From: an uncultured Clostridia bacterium
Lineage (GTDB): Bacteria > Bacillota > Clostridia > Lachnospirales > CAMVHY01
DNA length: 32,000 bases
NCBI GenBank assembly: GCA_947427385.1
Contig: CANEHT010000003.1
Span: 1-32,000 of the forward strand
Reading direction: 5' to 3'
Shown: positions 9,701 to 17,283 of the stretch, piece by piece
How the letters are laid out: the number at the start of each line of letters is the position of its first letter
Numbering within the stretch: position 1 is the stretch's first letter
Notes under the pieces: model-generated
The model's database searches: none
What the model saw: only the letters and a program-made list of their open reading frames with translations
What the model was told of the DNA's origin: nothing
Made by a program: the position numbers and the translations under genes

Positions 9701-12700
9701 ATATATTAAATAAATTTATTGATTGCATTAAAAATAAAACAGCAAATAAAATTGTAGTTTATTCACTACCAAATGAACATTTTAATTTTTTATTGAAATA
9801 TCCTGAAATTTTAATAAATGCTCCTGAAGAATATAAAAAAATTCTTAAATATAGTGGATATGAAAGTAAAATTCAGTCAAAATATGAAAAAATTGCTAAA
9901 AAAATTGAAAACGAAAATGAATTATCTCTAAATTTTATTAAAGAATTTTTTAAATCTCTTTTGTCTTTATTAAATTCAACATTTAAAAGAGATTTTACTA
10001 TTACCTTTAGTATTTTCTCAATAGATACATTGATACAGTATGAAGTTATAAATGATTTTATAAGCTTTTTTAATACAAATAACTTAAAAGAAATTATTGA
10101 TTTTATTTCTAATCCCGAAAATAATAATGCAGAAAAAAAAGAAAAATATAATAATATATTAGATAAATTTATTGAATGCATTAAAAATAAAAAAGAAAAT
10201 AAAATTTTACTTTATTTATTATCAGATGAAAATTTTATTTTTATATCTAAATACCCTGAAGTTTTTATAAATGATTCGAACGAAATTTCTACTACAAATA
10301 AAGATATAGTATTTAACAAATATTATGGGCTTGCCAAAAAAATCAATAGAAAAACAAATGAATTACCTGAAACTTTTATTAAAGGATTTTTTGCATCACT
10401 TTCAATTTTATTGAATTCAGATTGGAAAACTAGTTTTGTTAAAATTTTTCATTATTTTTCAATAGATAAACTGATAGAACTTGAGATTATAAACGATTTT
10501 ACTAATTTTTTTCGTGAAGAACAATTAGAAACAATTATACAGCGTTATTATAAATATAAATTTAAAATTCAATATGATAAAGAAAAATTGGAAGAAGTTG
10601 AAACTAAATTTAAAGGAAATTCTGAAAGTAATAATTCGCAAAGTGAAAATCCTTTAGATGAAAATGAAGTGAAAAAATATGAAAATAAATTAAAAGAAAT
10701 TACTGAACGTTATGATAAATCTCAAAATAAATTATCGCTATATTTTAATATATTACAAAAATGTACAGATTTTAATGACAAAGATAAAATTACGATTTGC
10801 CATAATGTATGTTATAAATTATCCATTGATGAATTTATTGATAGTTATCAATTTTTTGGCAAAAATATTTTTATATATAACATAAATGATTTGGAAAATA
10901 TGAGATATTATAAAGAAGATTTTGAAAAAACTGATAATATTATAGTAAATTGTCGCAATGTACAAAGTACATATACTGAATTAGCTAAAATAATTAGTAA
11001 GCCATCTAATAACTCATTACCTCCTGAACTTATCAATAACTTTTGGGAATCTCTTGCAATTTTATTGAAATCTTATAAAAGTAAAGATTTCATTGAGGTT
11101 AGTTATCATTTTTCACCTGAAATAATTTTGGAACATAAAGATATATTTTTTAGTTACACTGATTTTTTTGATGTTAAAAATCTAAAAAAATTTCTTCAAT
11201 ATTATTACCAAACTGAAGATGAAACACAAAAAGAAAAATGCTCCGTGATTTTACAAACATTTGCTAAATCTTTTGAGAAACATAATGAACATTTTTTTGA
11301 TGCATGTTATCGTAGTGATTTAACAATTGAAGAATTCATTTTGTTTTATCAATTTACTGGAGATGATATTTTTATAAATAATCCTGATGAAATAGAGTCC
11401 AGTATATGGTTTATTAATAATGATAAAATAAGAGAATCTTATTTAAAAAATAAATATGCAGAAATAGGCAAAAAATTTGATGAATTACCTGAAAATTTTA
11501 TGAATGGTTATTTACATTCTTTTGAAGTTTTGCTCAATTCAGATTTTAAGTATAGTATTATTGAAATTTTCAACACCTTTCCTGTAAAAAAATTGATGCA
11601 ACTTGAAGTTATGGAAAAATTTTTTATATTTCTCGGTGCAAATCAATTCGACGAAATTATTCAATATTATAATGATTCGTCAAATGATGAAAAAGAGAAA
11701 TATAAAAATTTATTACTGCGATTTATTAATCAAAATCTTAAGCAAATAAATCCTCCAGATACATTTAATTACGAAAAAATTTATGATATATGTTATAAAC
11801 TATCCGCTAAATCTTTTATTGTAATTTATCAATTTATTGGAAATGATATTTTTCAATTAGAAACTCAAATACGTCAATCATATTATAATCGTGATTACCT
11901 TGACCCAATAAAAAATAAATGTTGCGAATTAATCGATGAAATTAGCAGAACCGATAACTTACCTCCAAATTTTATCAATGATTTTTCTAATTTTCTTTCA
12001 CTTTTGCTTGAGCGAAGAGAATTCCCTCTAATTATTTGTAAATGTCTTTTATCAGGAAAATTCCCTCATTTTAAAAAATTATTCGAGCAATTCAAAAAAG
12101 ATGAAGAAAAAATTATTGATGCAGCAAATGATTTACCAAATGAACAATTTGTTGCTTTATATAATCTTTTAGGCCCAACAATTTTTGTAAATTCTTATTA
12201 TTATTTTGAAAAATTCGAATATAAGTCAAAAAATAAATACAAAGAATTAGCTGAAGAACTTAATAAACCAAATAACAATTTACCTGAAAATTTTATCAAA
12301 GATTTTTTTAAATCTTTTTTATCTCTAATAAATGAAATATCTAATTCTATATCTTACAAGTACAATTTAGAATATTTGCTTAATATTTTAAATAAAAATT
12401 TTTCATTTGCTGGTTTAATGCAATATAAAGATATAATTCCATTGCAATACCAAGATTTATTAAAATTTTTTGACGTTAATAAATTAATAGAAGGTACACA
12501 ATACTATAATTCTCTTGAAAATAATAATCCTGAAAAAGAAAAATGTAGCGAAGCATTAAAAATGTTCTTTAATATTATTAAACAAGACAAAAACAAATTA
12601 ATTGATTTATGGAACTGCTTTAAAAAACCAAAACAAAAAACTCTCTTTAATGAAACCATTTTACAATTTGATCTAATTATTGAATTGCACCAATTATTCG

Positions 12701-13254
12701 GGAAAGATATTTTTATAATAAAAATTGACGATGAAAATAATTACTACAAAAATGGAAATGATTACTACAAAAATCGTGATACCATGTGCAAATATTACGA
12801 TTGTATAATAAAAAAAATCAAAGAAAATCCTAATGCTTTACCTAAAAATTTTATTGAAGATTTTTTGAAAATTCTTCGGAAATTTTATTATCGAAATTAT
12901 AATTACAAACATTTATCAGGTGTTTTTTCGTTTAATGAGTTTATACAACTTAGAGATACAATTAATTTGTCAAATATTATTGATACAAGTATGCTGGAGA
13001 GTGGATTAGCTTATTATGATAAAAATAAAGATGATATTTCGAGAGAAATATTACAAAATTTTGCCGATAGTATAAAAAATGATAAAGAAAGAATTTTAGA
13101 AATATGTTTTGACTTATCAGATAAAAATTTTATTCGATTTTGGGAATTTACTAATGCAATTTTTATCAAAAAAGACGATGTAAAATCACCATATAAATTA
13201 ATAAATAAATATACTTCAATAGCTAAAGAAATAAAAATTCCTGAGCATAACTAA
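6709..13254 (+). CDS. Giant unknown protein A (2181 aa), helical repeat arm; upstream section of an interrupted gene
   Basis: I do not recognise this family. The start is GTG, with AAGTGAG 10 bases upstream. There is no signal peptide. Residues 1 to about 480 form a non-repetitive module that resembles the N-terminus of giant B: F-FIGFADNDGYD near residue 105, HYIQ (His332), DFQKESL (from Asp374), NDGF (from Asn440). From about residue 510 the protein is a helical repeat array of about ten units, typically 145-155 residues each. Each unit starts with LPENFI-x-x-FFKSL-x-LLNS, then FSI-x-LIQ-EVI-x-DF, LKEIIDF, a KEKYNNIL helix, and LSDENFIF-x-KYPEIFIN. One unit (about residues 1280-1345) carries a charged coiled-coil insertion. 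Composition is Asn, Lys, Ile, Phe and Glu rich. The TAA at 13252-13254 falls within a repeat and the same frame continues, so this looks like a truncated product of a longer gene. The function is unknown; the array suggests an alpha-solenoid scaffold. Confidence 0.72.
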   Translation: MSEYSNQKQFKIKLKDFYVFKDKNDKAVPCMPLMPFIGISPGLHAASDNTCETKTVMKTYQESNSPENIKVGLNIDSTKFDDLINALISMHPMNIIEASGRTVMCFNFIGFADNDGYDVDISKQHDFLYIYCNICGMLDRYKNLPINIPPTIPDRNNPISLKVLIDNGSTSRNRHNTLEEKYILYNAKNFFAQKYNLDFLDIKIFDNITEITDDKNHLTIYKNNGFNTLGEKILKILSEKISEIPSKDIQDWLLSDNLKAVLIEPYTTAFKINEKKDFLDTIKGQLIIKLEELKEFKEESKEFIPREIWNFELPQNFLTNNEQIYNYFAPIHYIQCIFYTCLYYSYSLYESNKSDENIEIMKQTLINILKIRDDFQKESLDPIYSTTGFFLEFLLKMILKEHYNEVLIKYVNNLYKNSIETAQHVTQVYFMYHKKNTIFNDGFLNKNTAEYLIPFTKLFELFGDGYSITNENISNGEGKVQDELEFFILEKSVTSSKLNQLSASVILSSMIYSNTFGLIENLNFDKTKECINYLFNPVKEIIIEHKAELLRIFVDSFNQRETFAIELYINLNANQFIDFYKIVGKNIFTIIANKYNSLAKNNQEKFKNLFSQLATKIKEKDYKVTQDFTNDYFEVLQILLTSNVKDFGAIIKNFSVKEIMQYENFINYLIKLFSLKHIEEIINFLLNSDDSDEKRKYSDMLNQFINFIKSEGRTRIFCALSIEHFYFLYENTEIENDIFISAQKYSKIAKYSKIKKQINDKYLELFAGISKDNNKFSQDFINGYFESLTLLLNSEFRNDFVNIISNLSIETILQHNLIKFITQKNLEEIISFLRNPENNNNEEKEKYNNILLQFIECIRNKEANKIVFYELSDENFIFLSKYPEIFINDPQEYNNLSIADKAIINDKYNEFAEKINTTNELTSDFIRLFFKSLKILLAPEFKNDFAYTFNTFSINKLIQYEVIDDFAVFLSKDKLKEIIDFIFIPENNDEKEKIKYNNILNKFIDCIKNKTANKIVVYSLPNEHFNFLLKYPEILINAPEEYKKILKYSGYESKIQSKYEKIAKKIENENELSLNFIKEFFKSLLSLLNSTFKRDFTITFSIFSIDTLIQYEVINDFISFFNTNNLKEIIDFISNPENNNAEKKEKYNNILDKFIECIKNKKENKILLYLLSDENFIFISKYPEVFINDSNEISTTNKDIVFNKYYGLAKKINRKTNELPETFIKGFFASLSILLNSDWKTSFVKIFHYFSIDKLIELEIINDFTNFFREEQLETIIQRYYKYKFKIQYDKEKLEEVETKFKGNSESNNSQSENPLDENEVKKYENKLKEITERYDKSQNKLSLYFNILQKCTDFNDKDKITICHNVCYKLSIDEFIDSYQFFGKNIFIYNINDLENMRYYKEDFEKTDNIIVNCRNVQSTYTELAKIISKPSNNSLPPELINNFWESLAILLKSYKSKDFIEVSYHFSPEIILEHKDIFFSYTDFFDVKNLKKFLQYYYQTEDETQKEKCSVILQTFAKSFEKHNEHFFDACYRSDLTIEEFILFYQFTGDDIFINNPDEIESSIWFINNDKIRESYLKNKYAEIGKKFDELPENFMNGYLHSFEVLLNSDFKYSIIEIFNTFPVKKLMQLEVMEKFFIFLGANQFDEIIQYYNDSSNDEKEKYKNLLLRFINQNLKQINPPDTFNYEKIYDICYKLSAKSFIVIYQFIGNDIFQLETQIRQSYYNRDYLDPIKNKCCELIDEISRTDNLPPNFINDFSNFLSLLLERREFPLIICKCLLSGKFPHFKKLFEQFKKDEEKIIDAANDLPNEQFVALYNLLGPTIFVNSYYYFEKFEYKSKNKYKELAEELNKPNNNLPENFIKDFFKSFLSLINEISNSISYKYNLEYLLNILNKNFSFAGLMQYKDIIPLQYQDLLKFFDVNKLIEGTQYYNSLENNNPEKEKCSEALKMFFNIIKQDKNKLIDLWNCFKKPKQKTLFNETILQFDLIIELHQLFGKDIFIIKIDDENNYYKNGNDYYKNRDTMCKYYDCIIKKIKENPNALPKNFIEDFLKILRKFYYRNYNYKHLSGVFSFNEFIQLRDTINLSNIIDTSMLESGLAYYDKNKDDISREILQNFADSIKNDKERILEICFDLSDKNFIRFWEFTNAIFIKKDDVKSPYKLINKYTSIAKEIKIPEHN

Positions 13255-13500
13255 TTTATTAAGAGTTTTTGGGAAACACTTTTATCTTGGAATGCTGAAA
13301 AAGCTATTCAAGAAATCTCATTTGATGTATTAATAGAATATCCGGAAATATCTAAGGTCGTATTCAAGTACTTTGATTATCATAAATTTAATGAATTCGT
13401 ACAATATTATTTCGATCTAGAAAATAATACTGATAAAAAAAATAAGTGCCATATTGCATTAAAACAATTATTAAGTACCAAAGATGTACACAAACATATT
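8581..13500 (+). repeat. Array of about 11 diverged protein repeats in giant gene A
   Basis: Units were located by the 'P-x-NFI-x-x-FF' motif. Approximate starts are 8581, 9036, 9472, 9925, 10366, 11019, 11487, 11961, 12282, 12841 and 13240; the last unit contains the first internal stop. Most spacings are 436-474 bases, with one short unit and two lengthened by insertions. Units two to five are the most alike. A 21-base stretch is identical at 9577-9597 and 10030-10050, which indicates fairly recent tandem duplication. Confidence 0.75.
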
Positions 13501-13815
13501 TTGCAATTAAAACCACAACAAGTTATTGATATAATTCCTGAAATCAGTGATAATGAATTTGTTGCTTTGGTAAATAATTTTTATTTAAGACGAGAAGATT
13601 ATGAATTGTATTATTATTGTTGTCCAAAAATAAATGTTATAAAGGAAAACTTTAGAAAAAATTTCTTTTGGGTTGATGAAAAAGAAATTGATGATGCAGC
13701 AAATAAAATAGTTAATGGAGAAAACAAATACAAAATATATGATGATCTTAAAATTCAAAATAAATCTCCAAAAAAAATATTAAAACAAAGATTTCCTTTC
13801 GTTACCGAAAAATAA
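13255..13815 (+). pseudogene. Giant gene A, second in-frame segment between two TAA codons
   Basis: Directly after the TAA at 13252-13254 the same frame stays open for 186 codons to a TAA at 13813-13815. The translation is the expected continuation. FIKSFWETLLSWN completes the repeat start cut by the stop (compare LINNFWESLAILL at about 11030), and FVQYYFDLENN, then ISDNEFVALVNNF follow in normal repeat order. The first possible start inside is a TTG at 13501, with no ribosome binding site. This is therefore the downstream part of one gene rather than an independent one. Possible explanations are two nonsense mutations, low-level readthrough, or sequencing error. Confidence 0.75.
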
Positions 13816-13845
13816 ATTGATGATGCTACATCAAAAATAATTAAT
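13672..13845 (+). repeat. Tandem 43-codon repeat spanning the second internal stop of giant gene A
   Basis: The segment around 13672-13716 (V-DEKE-IDDAANKIVN) recurs 129 bases later at 13801-13845 (V-TEK-stop-IDDATSKIIN). GAA at 13684-13686 aligns with TAA at 13813-13815. The stop therefore differs from its repeat partner by one base at that codon. Confidence 0.75.
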
Positions 13846-14466
13846 AAAAGTGGTGACACAGGGGAAATAATTTTTGATCTTCAAATGAAAAATAATAAAA
13901 ATATTGAGCAATTCCAATCATTTTCAGAAAATGCTATTTTGAAAAGCCTTTTGCCTGAAAAAACATTTAATGAATTAACTCAACAAGTGAGTACATTTAA
14001 TGAATTAATCGAAAATAATTCAAATATTGAAGAACAAAGAAAAAGTTTTATGGAATTAAATAATAATTCAAACGATATTTTAGGTAAAACAATTATGTAT
14101 TTTTGTTGCATGATAAATGCTATTATTTCATTTATATCTGCCTCTCTTTTACTTGCTATTATTCCAAAAATTATAGTTGAGGCAAATAATATAATAAGAA
14201 ATGAAAATTTAACTTTTACAGAAAAAACAAAATCGATATATAATATTTTTGCTAAGCTTTTAATACCTCAACTTCTGCGAGAATATATTTCAATAAATCA
14301 TTTACCTACTGAAGAAACAAATTTATATTTTAACTTTTGTAACTTTCTTGAGATGGGAACTCTTTCAATGGATAATTATCGCGCTCATGTAAATCTTTTA
14401 ATTGAAAATATAATTGGTAGATCTATACCAAAAATGGAAATTTATTCTGATTTTCGTGAAAGATAA
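13816..14466 (+). pseudogene. Giant gene A, third in-frame segment with the C-terminal membrane hairpin
   Basis: The frame continues from the second TAA to a final TAA at 14464-14466 (216 codons). An ATG at 13885 could start a 193-residue protein, but no ribosome binding site precedes it at a usable distance; the only G-rich stretch, at 13860, is about 20 bases away. The translation has a soluble helical part and then a long hydrophobic stretch at about 14089-14178 (IMYFCCMINAIISFISASLL and on). Long enough for one long helix or a tight pair, it is followed by about 95 mostly polar residues. Giant B also ends in a membrane hairpin, so this segment probably is the original C-terminus of giant A. 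If only the first segment is translated, the protein has lost its membrane anchor. A terminator follows at 14477. Confidence 0.65.
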
Positions 14467-14476
14467 TTATTTAGAT

Positions 14477-14509
14477 AAAAAAAATCCGCTTATGCGGATT
14501 TTTTTTTTT
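14477..14509. terminator. Bidirectional terminator between giant gene A and glnS
   Basis: A perfect 13-bp stem (14477-14489 and 14494-14506) with core TCCGC-TTAT-GCGGA is flanked by eight A and more than ten T. It ends giant gene A on the plus strand. On the minus strand it overlaps the glnS stop codon and closes the mreB-to-glnS run. Confidence 0.92.
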
Positions 14510-16142
14510 ATTTGGAATATGAACTTTTAAGCCCAACAATTTTATTAAAAACTAAATTATTTTCACTCGTATATTTTGAATCTAAAGTAAAATATCCATT
14601 ACGCATAAATTGAAATTTTTCACCAAGCTGTACATTTTGAATTGACGATTCAATTTTACAATTATCAATTACTTTAAGCGTATTAGGATTTTTTTCACCA
14701 TCTTCTAAAAGCAAATAATCATAAATTCTGATACTAGCATTAACAAAATCTTTTGCCGATATCCAATGAATTGTTCCCTTAACTTTTCGTTGATTAAAAC
14801 CGCTACCGCTTTTAGTTTGTGGATCATATGTGCAATGCAATTCAATTATATTCCCATCTTCATCTTTTATAACTTCCTCACATTTTATAAAATATGCACC
14901 TTTTAAACGAACTTCCTGTCCCATTGTTAAACGATGGAATTTTTTTGGCGCATTCTCCATAAAATCATCATGCTCAATAAATATTTCACGTGAAAATGTA
15001 ACTTGATGTTTGCCCATCTCAACAACTTCTGGATTATTTTCAAGTGTTAATTTTTCAATTTTATCTTCTGGATAATTTGTAATAACAACTTTGAGTGGAT
15101 TTAATACCGCCATAACAACTTTCGATTTTAATTTCAAATCATCGCGCACACAATGTTCTAACAAATTTATATCAACAATGCTGTTAGCTTTTGACACACC
15201 AATTTTTTCACAAAAATTTCTGATTGCCTGCGGCGTATAGCCACGCCGACGAATTCCAGAAATAGTTGCAAGGCGTGGATCATCCCAACCATCAACTTCT
15301 CCACTTTCAACCAATTCTTTCATATATCTTTTCCCCATAATTGTACGAGAAAGTTGTAATTTTGCAAATTCAATTTGACGTGGCTTTGACTCAAACTCAC
15401 ACTCATTTATAAACCAATCATAAAGTGGGCGATGGTCTTCAAACTCCATCGTACAAATTGAATGCGTAATTTTTTCGATAGCATCTTCAAGTGGATGCGC
15501 AAAATCATACATCGGATATATACACCATTTATTTTTCGTATTGTGATGATAAATACGCGCTATGCGATAAATCACGGGATCACGCATATTTATGTTCGAT
15601 GAAGCCATATCAATTTTTGCACGTAAAGTTTTACTTCCATCAGAAAATTCACCATTTTTCATTCGCTCAAATAAATCTAAATTTTCTTCAATTGAACGTT
15701 CACGATATGGACTATCTTTTCCGGGCTGATTCAAAGTTCCACGATATTCTTTAATTTCATCAGCCGTTAATTCACAAACATAAGCTTTACCTTTTTTTAT
15801 TAATTTTATCGCACAATCGTAAAAAATATCAAAATAATCTGACGCAAAAAACAAACGGTTCTGCCAATCAAATCCCAGCCATTTTATATCTTCAATAATT
15901 GATTGAACATATTCATTATCTTCTTTTGCAGGATTTGTGTCATCAAAGCGAAGATTACAAACTCCACCGTACAAATCTGCCAATCCAAAATTTAAGCAAA
16001 TACTTTTAGCATGACCAATATGCAAATAACCGTTTGGTTCGGGCGGGAAACGCGTATGTATTTTATTGAGGATGCCCTCCAAATCTTTATTAATATAATT
16101 GTGAATAAAATTTCCGGTCGCACTCAAATTATTTTCTGCCAA
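14508..16142 (-). CDS. glnS: Glutaminyl-tRNA synthetase
   Basis: It charges tRNA(Gln) with glutamine using ATP. The 544 residues match the family length. The class I signature HIGH is at residues 41-44, after [10 protein letters not shown]. The second ATP-site loop reads IMGKRY (Met269-Gly270-Lys271-Arg272) in the place of the E. coli-type MSKRK; I recall this form from clostridial-type enzymes. The anticodon-binding beta-barrels follow (from about residue 340). The start is a TTG at 16140-16142, chosen because GAGGAG sits 8 bases upstream. The gene begins 12 bases after the YqeG-like gene and is the last of the mreB run. A GlnRS implies direct charging of tRNA(Gln); whether a GatCAB route also exists cannot be seen here. 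Confidence 0.95.
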   Translation of the reverse strand: MAENNLSATGNFIHNYINKDLEGILNKIHTRFPPEPNGYLHIGHAKSICLNFGLADLYGGVCNLRFDDTNPAKEDNEYVQSIIEDIKWLGFDWQNRLFFASDYFDIFYDCAIKLIKKGKAYVCELTADEIKEYRGTLNQPGKDSPYRERSIEENLDLFERMKNGEFSDGSKTLRAKIDMASSNINMRDPVIYRIARIYHHNTKNKWCIYPMYDFAHPLEDAIEKITHSICTMEFEDHRPLYDWFINECEFESKPRQIEFAKLQLSRTIMGKRYMKELVESGEVDGWDDPRLATISGIRRRGYTPQAIRNFCEKIGVSKANSIVDINLLEHCVRDDLKLKSKVVMAVLNPLKVVITNYPEDKIEKLTLENNPEVVEMGKHQVTFSREIFIEHDDFMENAPKKFHRLTMGQEVRLKGAYFIKCEEVIKDEDGNIIELHCTYDPQTKSGSGFNQRKVKGTIHWISAKDFVNASIRIYDYLLLEDGEKNPNTLKVIDNCKIESSIQNVQLGEKFQFMRNGYFTLDSKYTSENNLVFNKIVGLKSSYSK

Positions 16143-16154
16143 AGTAAAATCTCC

Positions 16155-16646
16155 TCACTTTTTTTTACTTAAAATTATACGCTCAAGGTTACGTTTAAAT
16201 TTATTAATAAAATCGGTACGCTCAACAATTGGGTCAACAAGCACCGTATAAATATTTTGCAAGCGTCCACAAATTACATCTGTAAAAATTTGATCGCCAA
16301 TTATCGCCAATTCACTCTTCGGCAAATTTAAATATTTTACCGCTTTAAAAAATCCAAACGGTGTCGGCTTAAGCGCAGTATGAAAACCGTGAATATTAAA
16401 TAGCTGACAAAAATGCATAACGCGTTTTTTTTTATTATTGGAAAGGAAACAAATCACAAATTTTTTTGCAATTAAATTTTCAAATAAATTTAAAATTGAA
16501 TCAGGAATTTCAAAAGTATTATACGGAACAATTGTGTTGTCAATATCGAAAATAAGTCCACGAATTCCTAACTCATATAATCGTTCATAATTTATATTCA
16601 AAATTGAATCGACATAATCATCTGGATAAAAAAATTTATTTGCCAT
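16155..16646 (-). CDS. YqeG-like HAD superfamily (subfamily IIIA) phosphatase
   Basis: The 163-residue protein has the HAD motifs in order: GLIFDIDNTIVPYN (residues about 30-43, nucleophile and acid Asp as D-x-D-N-T), FLSNNKKKRV (motif II, Ser/Asn near residue 70), Lys in LKPTPFGF (motif III), and IGDQIFTDV (motif IV, Asp pair near residue 117). Family knowledge: YqeG of Bacillus and Gep4 of yeast belong here, and Gep4 is a phosphatidylglycerophosphate phosphatase. A role in phospholipid synthesis is therefore possible but unproven. AAGGA precedes the ATG by 8-9 bases. The gene lies between minC and glnS with short gaps and is probably in the same transcript. Confidence 0.88.
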   Translation of the reverse strand: MANKFFYPDDYVDSILNINYERLYELGIRGLIFDIDNTIVPYNTFEIPDSILNLFENLIAKKFVICFLSNNKKKRVMHFCQLFNIHGFHTALKPTPFGFFKAVKYLNLPKSELAIIGDQIFTDVICGRLQNIYTVLVDPIVERTDFINKFKRNLERIILSKKK

Positions 16647-16661
16647 TTTTATTTTCCTTTT

Positions 16662-17267
16662 CTACTGCAATGGTGAAATATAAAGCTTTTCGTCTTTTAT
16701 ATAAGCATGCGATGGTCTATTTATGATTTCATTGTCAGGCATACATGTAATAATATTTGCGATACGTAATTGAACTGGAAGCATTCCAAGCGCTGCAATA
16801 ATACAATTTTTATCGCCATAGCATCCTGCATGAACCAATCCTTTTATTGTTCCCATAACGATAATATTTCCACCGGCAATAATTTCGGCGCCCGGATTTA
16901 CATCGCCAATAAGAATTACATTACCTTTATAGTGAATAAATTGTCCACTACGCAAAGAATTTTTTTGAAAAATACTTTCCATATCTGAATTTTTTTCTTG
17001 TTTTGATTTTTTTTCTTGCGGCGCATCATTTACCAATGATATATCTATTCCCGTTTCATTTGAAAATATATTTAGCAAATCAAATTTTTGATTATCAGTC
17101 AATGGTCGACCTTTAAATTCTATTGAAGTTTTTTTAGCGCCCTCAAAAAATTTTTGAGAAATTTTGAGTTTAGATGAGAAATCATTTTTTACTTGCTCAA
17201 AATTTTGTTTGTTATCAAACCAAACTGTTAATCGATCTTTATAGCCTTTAAAAATTATGTTATTCAT
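16662..17267 (-). CDS. minC: Septum site-determining protein MinC
   Basis: MinC inhibits FtsZ assembly away from mid-cell. The C-terminal domain is clear: RSGQFIHYKGNVILIGDVNPGAE, then GGNIIVMGTIKGLVHAG and aliphatic strands, forming the beta-helix that binds MinD and FtsZ (about residues 105-190). The N-terminal FtsZ-inhibiting domain (residues 1-80) is recognisable from IIFKGYKDRLTVWF. At 201 residues it is near the family norm. GAGGG lies 9 bases before the ATG. The gene follows mrdA by 16 bases. The usual partners minD and minE do not follow; a YqeG-like gene comes next. Either they lie elsewhere in the genome or the Min system is reduced. Confidence 0.92.
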   Translation of the reverse strand: MNNIIFKGYKDRLTVWFDNKQNFEQVKNDFSSKLKISQKFFEGAKKTSIEFKGRPLTDNQKFDLLNIFSNETGIDISLVNDAPQEKKSKQEKNSDMESIFQKNSLRSGQFIHYKGNVILIGDVNPGAEIIAGGNIIVMGTIKGLVHAGCYGDKNCIIAALGMLPVQLRIANIITCMPDNEIINRPSHAYIKDEKLYISPLQ

Positions 17268-17283
17268 TTGAAATTCCCTCCAC

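Noticed and set aside
9546..10181. Two hydrophobic minus-strand frames inside giant gene A (9546-9728, 9873-10181)
   Set aside because: They resemble each other only because they are antisense to two similar repeat units; there is no ribosome binding site or promoter.
13252..13815. TAA read as an amino acid (changed genetic code)
   Set aside because: pyrG, the copper-amine-oxidase-N-like gene, mreC and others end in TAA at the expected family length, so TAA is a normal stop in this genome.
13885..14466. Independent 193-residue membrane protein gene
   Set aside because: There is no usable ribosome binding site, the frame is the same as giant gene A, and the sequence before the ATG continues the repeat pattern. 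It reads better as the cut-off C-terminus.
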